Positions 12,396-24,200 of a stretch of DNA of 64,000 nucleotides are shown here, piece by piece; within the stretch, counting starts at the first letter, position 1; every line of letters starts with the position of its first letter. Origin of the DNA: Strongylocentrotus droebachiensis (lineage: Eukaryota > Echinodermata > Echinoidea > Camarodonta > Strongylocentrotidae); assembly GCA_035222895.1 (NCBI GenBank), contig JAVYIG010006795.1:1-64000 (forward strand), in the 5' to 3' direction. Below the pieces are notes generated by a model, which did no database searches, was not told the origin of the DNA, and worked only from the letters and a program-made list of their open reading frames with translations. The position numbers were made by a program, and so were the translations under genes.

Positions 12396-13749
12396 CTCTC
12401 ATCATTATTTCTTACAATGATTTATAGTGTCTTTCATTTGACCTTCATAAAATGCTTTGTCATGTAATGTTCCTTCCTTTATGTAGGGATCAATTTTTTG
12501 AGCTTATTAACATCTAAGGAGAATTATCCTGAAGTCAAATTATATCCTTCATATTTTCATTCATGTGTTAAAAGACGTTTTGTATAAAAAAATCAAAGAT
12601 AAAAATGTCAGAGGTGAAAATTTTAGAATTTAAATATAAAGGGGACATCATTTAGCTTATTGAATGAGATCATTATTTTTTTCATTAAAAAAAATGAAAA
12701 GATAAGGAGGTCAACTGAACCAATACTGTATCATAATATTCTTTGATACTGCATCAACATTCAATAAATTCCTTAGGTATTACATTAATAGAACAATAGG
12801 CATGGCCTACTAGAAGTTCAATTCCTGAGTGCATATTTGTAACTGCTGAAGTTTTTACCTCGGACATATTTACCTCTTACATTTGTACCTGTGAGTCTGA
12901 CATTTATACTTTATTAGAATTTAAAAAAGGGCAAGTACGCATTAGGAGAAAAGGAAATTTTTACCTCTGGCATTTATACAGGCCTGTTAGCTGTAACTAG
13001 ATTTTACTGGGGGAGGAGACAGCATTATTCATTACATAAGGTGTAGGGGAAATTTGTGCATTTTTCTATCTCACTATCATGTTTTAAAGTTATGGGCCTA
13101 GATCTATCTGCATCTATTTTACCTCTGACATTTTAACCTGGCACCTTAAACATGGTAAAGGAACATGGATTAAAATTTAACGTACTGCACACCTATAGGC
13201 TATAGCTACTAGTACTGTCTACATGACATTACCAGTACAGAAGTATATTATTGATGATTGATAGCACTATTGCAGGCTAGGGAGTTTAATTTATCTCACC
13301 CTGATCGAAGTTCGTATTCGTACTCCTATGAGTATGACTATAGTAGCATATGGTACTGGCCGAGTACTGTACTATACGTGATAATTAATTGGACTCTCTA
13401 TGCTTTGCCTTTGCTGGAGTGCTCCATATGGCACCACTTATCAGTATGCAGAACAAATAAGGCAACTTACCCAACAATGATGGCTACTAATGTACCAACC
13501 AAAGGCCATGAAACGGTAAACCCCAGAATAGTGAACGCCATGATGCAGGATGAAGGCGGTCGGATTCGTATTCAAGTAATAATCAGCTCGACAGACGACA
13601 GACAATTCTCCCTGGGCCGGGTGGAGATGAAGAAATATATACACAACATTGCGCAAGATTACGACTAAATTTGTATTGACTTATGTCTACCACGAACTGC
13701 CAGTGCCTACATTACACTATTTAACTGTATAGACTGCTATAGGCATATA

Positions 13750-13900
13750 GACACTGGCGTACTGATGAAAGGGGGGGGGGGGGGTGGGGGGCTAGGGAGG
13801 GTAGTGAGCAAAAAGAAAATTGTTTGGTCCTCGAAAATTTTAAAATTTGCACCCCCCCCCCCCCCCCCTTGAGCGCCAGGGGGGGGGGGGGCCAACCCCC
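13750..13900. repeat. poly-G/poly-C bounded insert
   Basis: Begins GACACTGGCGTACTGATG followed by a G tract and ends in C and G tracts. A similar head (GCACTGGCGTACTGATGG) occurs at 4665-4685, so this looks like a dispersed repeat with homopolymer runs. Ends are not defined. Confidence 0.5.
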
Positions 13901-15431
13901 CAAAATGGTAAACAAATGACTCAATCGTGATCACTGATCATGATAGCCCAATAAACAAAATCACGTGAAAATCACGTCAATATCAAGGTATCGACTTGAG
14001 GAGAGTTACGTTCTTTTTAAACACCTGACATTTACGTAAATGTGTTAATACGTTTCTTGCACTAGGTCACTTAAAACACACGTACACTAAATCACGCAAT
14101 TGTCACTGCAATATCACAATTATAATAACGTGATTATCCCTATACCTTGGAGACCATGGTTTGTAAACATAATACTCCCGTTTTTGTTTGGTTATGAAAT
14201 TACATCTTCATAAACGAAATTATCACATTCTTTAGAAGTTTTAGAATCGCGTCACAGAAACAAAAATATCTGCGTGAAATTCACGTGAATATTACGAGGC
14301 CGACTTGAGATGAATCATGTTCTTCATTCACGTGAAATTTACGTCGAAGAGGAAATATGTTACTGTAAACCCGCGTTCAACCCCAAAATTACGCAAATGT
14401 TACACAATAAATGAACCAAAATAATGACGTTCTCATTCCATTTCTGAACATCGTGTTTTGGATCTTCCATAATAACGTCCAGGCGCGCCGGAAGCAGTTT
14501 GGGATTAGAGGGGGTGGGGGGGGGGGGGGGGGAGTGGGTGCAAAAATCTCAGAAGAGAAAGCCAGTTGCAACTGGTCCAGTTAATGAACCAGTTAATGCC
14601 AACTGCCACTGGTAACCCTGGAAATTGAAATGGGCTAAATGATCCAGTTGATCTAGGCAAGTTAGAATTCATACCCATGTCACTAAGAAGAAGAATGTTC
14701 CAACAACTATGACATATGGATCAGAAACATGGTCATTGACAAAGGATCTAGAACAGAAGCTTACTCAACGAGCTATGTAGAGAAACATGTCGCATTTATC
14801 TCTGCGAGACAAAATCAACCACAAAGTCATACGCCAGAAAACAAAGGTTAAAGAGAAAGTCAGAGAATCAAAGTGGAGATGGACTGGGCATGTAGCAAGA
14901 CTTCAGGACAATAGATGGACAAATCGTTTAACAGAATGGCAACATGGACCACAAAGGGAAGCAACCACACTATCCGGTAAGGAGACCAAAAAACGCCATC
15001 GTCCAATAATTGTGAAGTTCGCCTCTTACCGCGCCAGGCGAGCCGTCATCTCACAACGCCGCAAGCTCAAGCGATCGAAAATGGGAATCGAAGAGGATCT
15101 TACTAGGACAAACCAAGAGATCCTTCTCAAAACTAGGAATCACAACAAAGTTGTTGCTGCATGGAGCTCCGACGGTCGAATAATAGCTCTCATGAAAGCT
15201 ACAGGTGGCAATACCATCAAGAAATTGATCAAGAGTCTGGATGATCTCAAGTATCTCTGAAACTCAGAGGGAATACAGTTTTTAATCTTAGCTTTTTAAT
15301 GTATATTCCATGAGCAATGTTAACTTAAAGGATCAAATAGTAAGTATTCAATTACTAAAGGGACTCAAAATTGCACACTTAAACTGCACATCTCTAACCA
15401 AGCATCTAGAGTTCTAGACGAAATAAAATGC

Positions 15432-17435
15432 ATGCTAAAAGAATGTAACTTTGCTATACTTACCTTGAGCGAAACTCATTTGAGCGAATACATTAGTAAC
15501 GGTGAGATTCAAATTACTGAATATGACATCATAAGAAGGGATCGCAATAGATCAGGAGGTGGTGTGGCAGCTTATATAAAGCATGGCATCACATATACAC
15601 AGATAGATGATATTGTGCCTAACAATTATCTTGAAATTATTACTCTTGAAGTTAAATTTGGAAGGTACAAATCATTTTATGTGATTGATTGGTACAGACC
15701 GCCAAATGCAAAGGCTGAATGTTTTGATATGTTTGCAAATATCCTGCAAGCTATAGATGACTTAAATAAAGAATGCATTATTATGGAAGACCTAAATTGT
15801 GATGTGTTACCCCTACCTAAGTCTTGGCAAACTAATAGGCTGACAGACATCTCTGAATTATATAATTATAGTCAATTAATTACTGCACCAACTCGAGTTA
15901 CTCAAACTACTTCCACTGCTGTAGATCTGATTCTTACTAATACTCCATTAAAGATAAGGCATTCGGGTGTTCTTGAAATAACCATTAGTGACCATTACTT
16001 AATTTTCTGTGAATTTGGAAATGATCGACCACATAATGCATATCATAAATATCATGTTGGTAGAAATTTCAAGAAGTTTGATGAAACACATTTCAAGGAA
16101 GATGTTCAGGATATAAACTGGGATGCAGTTTACAGCGAACTAAATCCCGACCAAGCTTGTGACATCTTAATAACTAAATTGGTTAATGTTATAAATAAGC
16201 ATGCACCATTACGTGAAAAAAGGGTGAAGAATAAAGACTCACCGTGGATGACACAAAATATCCTACAAAAGATTAAAGAAAGAAATAACCAGAAAATCAA
16301 AGCTAGAAATACAAGGAATAATGATGAATGGGGAAAATATAAAAGACTAAGAAATAATGTAACATATATGATCAGAAAAGCCAAGCATGACTTCATTTCC
16401 CAAAAGATTGAATCTAGTAATAAAAACACTAAAGAAATTTGGAAGTCTCTTCGATACCTTGCACCAAGTAAATCACGTGATGGTCATGTACCTAAGTTAG
16501 TGATTGACGGAAAGGAATATGATAAGAATGATGATATTGCAAATCACTTCAATGATTATTTCGTTAACATTGGTAAAGATTTGCATGATAGTATAAATAA
16601 CGAATCAGAATCCGATGATGTTCCTCAAATCGTCTACTCCGCTGGGTGTACTTTCTCTCTGAAGACAATTGAAGAAAGTCATGTTTTGAAAGTTCTGCAA
16701 TCCCTCTCACCAAATAAGGCAACGGGACCGGATCAGATACCGGCTAAATTGCTGAAAAGTATTGCCACAAGTATCGTTAAACCATTAACACACATCATCA
16801 ATAGATCAATCATTGAGGGGATTGTACCATCAAAATGGAAGATTGCTAGAGTGACACCTGTGTTCAAGCAGGGTGATAAAATGAGTACAAACAATTATAG
16901 ACCAATTTCTATTATTTCTGTACTTGCTAAGGTCATGGAAAAGATTATTTATGATCAGTTATACTACTATCTTGATACAAATGACTTGTTATGTCAAACA
17001 CAGTCTGGTTTCAGAGCTAAACACTCTACCCAGACGGCATTGTTGAATGTATCTGAAGAATGGATGAATGCCATTGATAACGGTGCAATTGTTGGTGCCG
17101 TAATGATAGATTTACGGAAAGCATTTGATACCATCCACCATAAAACACTTATTGATAAGCTGAGTACCCATGGTCTTGATGAACAGACAGTCTGTTGGTT
17201 TGAAAGTTATTTGAGTGAAAGGAAACAGTCTACGAATATAAATGGTGCTCACTCCAATTACAAATATATTACTACTGGAGTTCCACAAGGCTCGTTATTG
17301 GGGCCGATACTTTCCTCCTTATATATTAATGACCTTTCACTTGTAATAAATAAATGTAAAATTTCATTGTATGCGGATGATACATGCATCTATTATTCCT
17401 CAAAAAAACCTGGTGAAATTCAACAAAGTCTTTAG
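15432..17435 (+). pseudogene. LINE ORF2: AP endonuclease + reverse transcriptase
   Basis: 667 codons open. The N-terminal 240 residues are an exonuclease-endonuclease-phosphatase-type endonuclease that would nick target DNA. A linker rich in Lys/Arg follows, then the RT domain from about residue 430 (VLQSLSPNKATGPDQIP) to the YADDTCIYY motif near the end. The frame stops at TAG immediately after QQSL; the same domain continues in another frame at 17480-17830, so a small indel near 17430 broke the ORF. Confidence 0.85.
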
Positions 17436-17479
17436 ATTTAGGGCAATTATATAGATGGTTACAATCCAATAAACTGATA

Positions 17480-17808
17480 TTGAATCTTGAAAAATGTGAA
17501 CTTTTATTAATGGGCACTAGTAGAAAACTGAAAGTATTGAATGATAATATACCTTTTAGAGTTATGATTGGTGGTAGCCAAATAAAAAGGGTTCAAACTT
17601 GTAAATACTTAGGTGTTATACTTGATGAACATCTTAACTGGAATGCACACATCGGATACGTTAAAAAGAAAACACTGAATAACCTTTATCTGTTGAAACG
17701 GATAAGGCCATTTATTTCAAAGGATGTGGCTTTATTATTTTATAGAAGTAACATACAAAGCTATTTTGACTATTGTTCTCTTGTATGGTGTAACACTGGC
17801 AAGACTAA
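17480..17808 (+). pseudogene. LINE ORF2 continuation (RT thumb region)
   Basis: Continues the RT region in a shifted frame (NLEKCELLLMG, then CKYLGVILDEHLNWNAHI) up to the transposon insertion at 17809. The reading resumes after the second TAA copy at 18277-18279 with NMQTLQL before a further stop. Confidence 0.8.
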
Positions 17809-18276
17809 CAGCCTTTTCACACACAGCTAAAATTCTATAAACATGACTAGTATAAACGTGTTTCGAACGTGTTTAAACTAATCACGAGCCTTTCACACAC
17901 AGAAATTTCGGTGCGATCGTTAATCGTTTCGTGATTAACTACTGCTCGTAAAATGCGCAGTAGTGCCATTGCGCATTGAAGGTCATGTCACATCAATCAA
18001 AGCGCACGCTCCATCCAGTTTAAACACGTCTGAAACACGTTTAAACACGAATAACCTTTCACACACAAAATGTCAAGCTCACTAGATACGAACTTCGTAT
18101 CTGCAGCCTGCTTTTAGGGGCGTATGGATCGAGACTTCGTATCTATCCCAACATCGTATAAACTATGTTCACACTGGGAAATTTTGTCTATAAACATGTT
18201 TAAAACTGTTGAGTTAAACACAATGATTCTAATCATCTCTAGATACGATGAATTTTAGCTGTGTGTAAAAATGCTG
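17809..18276. mobile_element. 468-bp non-autonomous DNA transposon with TAA target duplication
   Basis: Termini CAGCCTTTTCACACACAGCT and its imperfect complement ending AAAATGCTG form about 27-bp inverted repeats with a few mismatches. TAA flanks both ends (17806-17808, 18277-18279). Removing the element plus one TAA puts the LINE reading frame back in phase, which fixes both boundaries. Internal repeats of GTTTAAAC-type words occur. A 3-bp TWA duplication fits PIF/Harbinger-type transposition, but no transposase is present. Confidence 0.9.
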
Positions 18277-18277
18277 T

Positions 18278-18700
18278 AACATGCAGACATTACAGTTATA
18301 ACAAAATAGGTGACTCCGTGTTGTACTACGTGTTGGTTATATGTATTCTAGCCAATTGATCTATGATTCACCTAAATTCGATAAATTAGATGTTCGATTT
18401 TGTAAACACCTTGCTCATCTAATGTTTAAAGTTGTCAAAAAAGAGTTGCCTAGTTACATGTATATGCAATTTATAACTCAGACATTTAATTATGGTCTCA
18501 AGGTTGGTGATGTGCATTTTTCCATACCTCGCATAAAAACAAATTATGGAAAAAGATGTCTTAGATATAGGGGATCCAAATTATGGAATGTAATCGGGAA
18601 ATCTTCATCTGTATACACACTCACAGCTCAACAATTTAAGAAGTACACTATCTTCCTTGACTGGAAACATATTCTTACCCAAATGTACCCATACTGAATT
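18278..18700 (+). pseudogene. LINE ORF2 C-terminal remnant
   Basis: 18341-18697 reads as the typical C-terminal region of CR1/L2-type polyproteins (DVRFCKHLAHLMFKVVKKEL, PRIKTNYGKRCLRYRGSKLW). Stops between 18299 and 18341 mark decay. Confidence 0.8.
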
Positions 18701-19080
18701 TTCTTGTATATCTCATGTATTTAATTAATGTAATTGTTTATTTGCTTATCTCTTGTATATTTCATGTATCTAATTGTTTATTTCTTTGCTTGTTTGTTGA
18801 TATGATTTGTAACTGTTTTTAAATGTGTGTGGACCCCTTTGAAAATCAACTTAAGTTGAAAGGGCAATCCACCCCACATGTGGAAATAAATAAATAAAAA
18901 AAACCTAGGATGGGAAAGAGTAGAAGAGGAAGGCAGAAGAGAAGATGGAGAGATGACATAACATCATACATGGGAACGGCCGCTTGGACTAAGAGCCAGA
19001 AGAGAGTGGAAATGTTATGAGGAGGGCTTTGTCCAACGTCTGGATGAACTATAGCCTGATAGATAAGATAGATAGATAGT

Positions 19081-20285
19081 TATAATTCAACTGGTCTAGC
19101 TGAGCCATTAGAACCATTTTGTAAAACTTCCAACCAGTTGAACGACAACAACACTTCAATACTGGTACGTCTGTATTTCCAATGTAAAGGCATTGGTAAT
19201 AAGTAGACTTACATAATTTATTTTTTTCGAAACTTTTTGATATACTTTTATTTTATTTAAATTATTTTAGTTCATAGTTAATGTTTCCCTGATTCATGTT
19301 TAATTAAATGTAATTTATACGACGTAGTAGCTAAATGTCCTAATAACTGGTAATTTATATTTGTAGTATTTTCGAAATGAATAAATATTGCAGTAATTAA
19401 GAAATATGCTGTAAATTCAGATAAATTGTTAAACAAATATAGATCTGCATGCACCCCATATTAAATATGCAAATTAATTGGTGTCAGTTGGTTCAACTGG
19501 AAATATGCACACAGACCAGTTATCTAATGATAATGTCTACTTAAAGGTATAATACAAAGTTTTGGTATGTGGTCATGAATTTGGTTCAAATGAACATATT
19601 GGAAGCATATGCGATCCTACAATATTCAGTGATCGTTGTCGCGGTTGAAATCGAGCCTAAAGTTATGAAGTTATAAACAATTAACTCTTTATGCTGTATA
19701 GCTCCCTCTCAAGGTCAAGATATTAATTAAGCTATAAACCAATGTTTCTTGACTAAAATCGACCGACTAGCTATTCCCGTTTGGAAATTATATACCACAA
19801 CTACATATTCAGAGATTTTCATGGTCGCAACTACTATTGTACGGCCGTAGGCGCTATTTGAAATTTTTATATTCAATTTTTCTCGAAAGCAGAAGTGTTT
19901 TAGAGGCTAAATTTTCTAGTGCTTATAATACATCCACAGGGGCATCCAAATATATAAAAATTGTAAAGAATCACTATCCACCCAATTTTCAAAATTTCCC
20001 AAAACTTTGTATTACCTTTAATGAATCTTTTTTTTTTATTCCAAAAATATATTTTACTAAAGGCGTCATTAGAGGGACATTTGGAGTGGGAAAATGATTC
20101 ATTAAGTAGACTTTATATATATATTTTACAAACTCGAAATAAAAGCGAGGCGGCACAATACCGTCGTACTGTTTTTTTAAATATATTTTATAGAGTACTG
20201 TTACTTTGGTTAATTCAAGTTATGTTATAAATCTGTATCATGTTAAAAAGGTACTCCATTTCTGCAGTTAGTACATCTATAATAT
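19081..20285. other. AT-rich intergenic, no gene seen
   Basis: No recognisable exons. Words AACTGG/CCAGTT recur at 19087-19145 and 19485-19525 and also to the left of the LINE nest at 14563-14660, suggesting an older repeat into which the RTE fragment inserted. ORFs at 19837-20230 have no domain features. Confidence 0.45.
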
Positions 20286-20583
20286 CAGGCGCGTACGCAG
20301 GATTTTTTCAAGGGGGGGGGGGGGGGGTTTAACATTTATAAATCGGGCCGAAAATTTCGCAACGACTCAGCCAGCCGCTGAATAAGCGGGGGGGGGGGGG
20401 GGGGGGGGGGGGTAAGAGGACACTTTTTTTTTGGTCTCGAAATTTGAAAATTTGACATTTTGCTCCGTTGGGGGGGGGGGGGGGTAAGGTCACCTTTTTT
20501 AGGTCAACTATGGGGGTATTTTTTTATTTTTTTTTATAATTAAAAAAAAAGAAAAAAAAAATCCAAAGGGGGGGGGGGGTTAT

Positions 20584-20621
<38 letters not shown>

Positions 20622-20704
20622 GGGGGGGGGTTTACACACATAAAAATACCAAAGGGGGGGGTTTAACCCCCCAAACCCCCCCCCCCCCCCTGCGTACGCG
20701 CCTG
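20286..20704. mobile_element. TIR element with long G/C and T homopolymers
   Basis: Ends are CAGGCGCGTACGCAGG and its complement CCTGCGTACGCGCCTG (with the C tract), a 15-bp near-perfect inverted repeat. The interior consists of repeated G tracts, T/A tracts and TCACCTTTTTTAGGTC-like words. No coding capacity. It lies about 350 bp downstream of the SLC22 polyadenylation signals. Confidence 0.8.
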
Positions 20705-21050
20705 CATACATGTTTCATGATAAACGTGATAACAAATAAAGATTTTTTTACTGCGTCTCTAATTTTGTTACATGAAATTGATCGTACCATGACTGCGGCT
20801 GGTCTTTCAAAGGTATAGCACCGTTATTCGATTTCAGATCTTTTCAGTTCTTTAAGTTCTAGCTATTGTATTAGCTAAAAGGTAAATAACTAAACAAAAG
20901 TACATGTAGATAGTTTTTATTAAAAATCGTAAAAACTCGATGGGTTTAATACACAACAGATTAACAGTTTGATTAATATGCCATATTCTTTAAACTACAC
21001 ACTATACTGTTAGTAATCAAGGTATACAATGGTCTGTTATTATGGCAGTG

Positions 21051-21056
21051 TTTATT
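21051..21056 (-). promoter_or_regulatory. candidate polyadenylation signal of SLC22 gene (distal)
   Basis: AATAAA on the minus strand, about 165 bp downstream of the SLC22 stop codon. Confidence 0.5.
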
Positions 21057-21162
21057 TTATTTAACCCATAGTAAATGACAATCAGATTATTTATATTTGT
21101 CAACGTTTAATTGTTGAATTAAAATTTAGACTATCATCTCATTTTCTGATTGATGTTGTTAT

Positions 21163-21168
21163 TTTATT
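21163..21168 (-). promoter_or_regulatory. candidate polyadenylation signal of SLC22 gene (proximal)
   Basis: AATAAA on the minus strand 52 bp past the TGA at 21220-21222. It is the nearer of two candidates. Confidence 0.4.
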
Positions 21169-21219
21169 TGTGTATCGCCACTAGGCCAACTACAAGTCTG
21201 TGACATTGTTTGCCCGAGT

Positions 21220-24200
21220 TCAGGCTTCAATGGCGGTGTCGACATCGGGAGCTTTCTGATACTTGAAGTCGCCTGGTGATGTCATCTCTGGACTTTCACT
21301 CATGTTGTATTCATCATCACCAGGTTCATTTAGAGGAGTTCTAACGAAATAAATCCGATACCGTAAAAAATGTTACATTTCAGTTCGTGACTTAGTTTAA
21401 GCTTGGTTAAGCTGTTTAATAAGGTGCAACGGATATTGTATGGTGGTGAAACGAAATATTATCATATACACGGCATACGTGGAAGGATATTTTGACTGAA
21501 AATTAACTTGAATATATTTAAGTTTAATCTTTTAATCATCGCATTATCAATAAAAAGCAAGGATTGTGAGGGGTAAAAGTCTACCTCTACAAACACGGCC
21601 GATCCCAATTATTCCTTTATAAAGAGGCTTACATGCGGACTACTAACCTGCCAAAGTTCTCCCCCTCTTCGATGGTCTCTGGCACCCGCCTCCCTTTGGT
21701 CTCGGGGAGGAAGAGGGCCAGGATTCCTGCTAAAATGGAGGAGATCCCAAAGATGAGGAATGGGAGGGGTTTCCAGTAATCCCCAAGCAGGATAATCAGC
21801 GGGGAGATCATACCAGCCACCCTCGATGCCATGGCACACATCCCTAAACCAGCCGCCCTGAAGATCGGGATTAGAAAGAAAATACAGTACACCAAGTACA
21901 TCAGCTTTTACCAAGAACATTCCCTGTTTCTTTGCATGTTCCAATAATTCACTGGTGCTTACTATTCGTAGATGTATAACATGTATATTCTGCTTATAGG
22001 AGTAAGAGCTAGACAAGAAATTAGTTATTTTTTAACATCATTACGCCGTTGGAAGTGTCGGGGTAGAGTGGTGCATTCTCTTGACTCTCAATCCAAGGGT
22101 TGAGGATTTGAATCTCAGCCTGGTACTAACGTCTATTGGCAAGGCATTAAACCAAATTTGCCACTAAAGGGGTAGGCCTACCCGGAAATTGCGGGGGTAA
22201 TAATAATTGCAGGAAAAGACAAGAAGAGGAAAAACAGCACTGGTGTCGCGGCGGGACTCGAACTGTGACCCATGTGATCCACAGACCTTCGCCGTATCCG
22301 TTAGACCACTAAACCTCGACGACATAAAAGTAATGCTAAGTTGGATTTCTCTGGATACAATTATTGAACTTTTACATTTAAACTTGTTTTTATATCTATT
22401 ACGCATAATGTGTAACAGAACTATAGCAATAAAGCAATATAGTCCAATAAATAGAAATAATAATAATAATAATAATAATATTTATAGGGCGCTTTATACA
22501 GATGTTTCTAAGCGCACAGGTGGTACTGTCTAACTTTTAATTATTCAACATGTTTGATACCTTAAAAGCAACAAAGTAAAATGAAATATTACTAATACCA
22601 TGCAATACAATACAATTGAGTTGAATTGAATTAACTACTTATGTGCGCCTCCAGTAAACTATAACTGATTAAAAAGGTGGGTTTTGAGAAGGGTTTTGAA
22701 TGATTCGATGGATGGGGCATTTTGAATATGGGTAGGGAGTTTGTTCCAGAGGGCAGGGGCAATCGATGAAAAGGCACGGTCACCATAACGGGTTTTTGTT
22801 CGTGGGCCGTGAATTAATTGCATGGAAGAAGATGAACGGAGGGATCTGGCAGAAGAGGAGGATCGAAGGGAGACTAGGTCAAGAAGATATTTAGGGGCAA
22901 GGTTATGTGTTATTTTGTACGAAAGAAGTAGGATTTTGAAAGTAATGCGAGAATGGACCGGTAGCCAATGAAGTGAGCGAAGAACGGGTGATATATGGTC
23001 ATATTTTCTACTTAATGTGATCAATCTAGCTGCTGAATTTTGGATGCGCTGGAGAGGAGATATATGAGAAATTGGGAGGCCGGCAAGGAGGGAGTTGCAA
23101 TAGTCCAGATGGGAGGAGACAAAGGCGTGGACAAGTCTTTCAGTGGAGGCTTTGTCAAGCAGTCGCCTGATCTTTCCAATTTTGTAGATGCCCCAAGATG
23201 CAGATTTGCAGACGTTTTTGATGTGCTTTTGTAGAGTAGGGTGTTTGTCCAATGTGATGCCCAGGTCTCTAACATATTCAGAGGTCTTTAGTACACCCTC
23301 GTCGGTTGTCAGAACTGGTAGAGGCACTGTGCTCCTGAACTGTGAGGAAAAATGGATCAGTTCGGACTTGTTTTCATTAAGACAGAGTTTGTTATTGGCT
23401 GACCAGACCTTGATGTCTAAAAGACAATCTTTTAGGGAATTAACAGCATCAACTTTACCACAAGGTGACATAGTTAAATAAATTTGAGTGTCATCTGCAT
23501 ACATAGCGTAGTTCACACCCTGATGACGAGTGATGGTTCTTGCGAGAGGAACAGTGTAAAGAAGAAACAGCAGAGGGCCGACGACGGAGCCTTGAGGAAC
23601 TCCGCAGCTGAAAGCAAGTGGAGCTGAGCAGGTCCCGTTGATTATTACCTTCTGTGTACGGTCTTGTAGATATGACTCGATCCATTGCAGGGCAGTCCCT
23701 GAGATGGAGTAGTCGTTTTCAAGACGATGTAGCAGCACGGCGTGGTCAAGCGTGTCAAACGCTGCGGAATAGTCCAAAAGAAGTAGAACGGCCTCATCAC
23801 CCTTGTCAACAGCAAGGAGTAGATCGTTGAGTACTTTCACCAATGCAGTTTCTGTTGAGTGGAGGCTGCGGTATGCGGACTGGTTTCCGGGGAGCAGATG
23901 GTGACTGTCCACGTAATACATGAGTTGGTTAGCCACGATTCTTTCCAAGACCTTGCTCACAAATGGCAAATTGGCAATTGGGCGGTAATTGCCAAGGACA
24001 TTTGAGTCTAGGTTAGGCTTTTTCAACAGAGGGACAACGAGTGACGTTTTGAATGTCGGAGGAACCACACCCGATGACAATGATGTATTTATGATGTAGG
24101 TCAGGACCGGAAGCAGTTCATCAAGGCAATCTTTGAGCAGCCAAGTTGGAATAGGATCCAGACTGCAGGATTTCGGTGGAGTAGACTTGATTAGACGTCG

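Larger units (their letters stand above)
11804..14690. other. intergenic, no supported gene
   Basis: AT-rich intergenic DNA with a CCTTCT/CTCCTC microsatellite (12250-12395) and poly-G/C insertions at 13755-13895 and 14510-14535. A 136-codon ORF at 13258-13668 has no recognisable domain and no convincing splice context. Confidence 0.5.
14943..18903 (+). mobile_element. CR1/L2-group LINE inserted in the RTE-like fragment
   Basis: 5'-truncated non-LTR retrotransposon. ORF1 remnant about 14943-15260 (RPIIVKFASYRARRAVI; EEDLTRTNQEIL) resembles LINE nucleic-acid-binding ORF1 C-termini (Transposase_22-like). ORF2 starts at 15432: endonuclease domain (LSETHLSE, then SDHYLIFCEF) followed by reverse transcriptase with NKATGPDQIP, YRPISI, GVPQGSLLGP and the catalytic YADD. 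A frameshift near 17433 and a DNA transposon at 17809-18276 interrupt it; coding resumes to TGA at about 18697. The 3' end has an AAATAAATAAAT-type tail at 18883-18903. Clade assignment beyond the CR1/L2 group is uncertain. Confidence 0.85.
14693..19080 (+). mobile_element. RTE-like LINE 3' fragment, split by a nested LINE
   Basis: 14693-14942 encodes the C-terminal region after the reverse transcriptase domain (TMTYGSETWSLTKDLEQKL, then KWRWTGHVARLQDNRW), with an in-frame TAG. The same reading continues at 18904-19020 with GKSRRGRQKRRWRDDI and WTKSQKR, the usual tail of RTE-type ORFs, and ends in a GATA-type microsatellite at 19055-19078. The two halves are separated by a whole second LINE (14943-18903). 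The RT core is missing (5' truncated) and the copy is dead. Confidence 0.8.

Noticed and set aside
13258-13668. 136-codon plus-strand ORF
   Set aside because: No recognisable domain, Tyr/Ser-rich start and no convincing splice or start context; length is within chance for the number of ORFs here.
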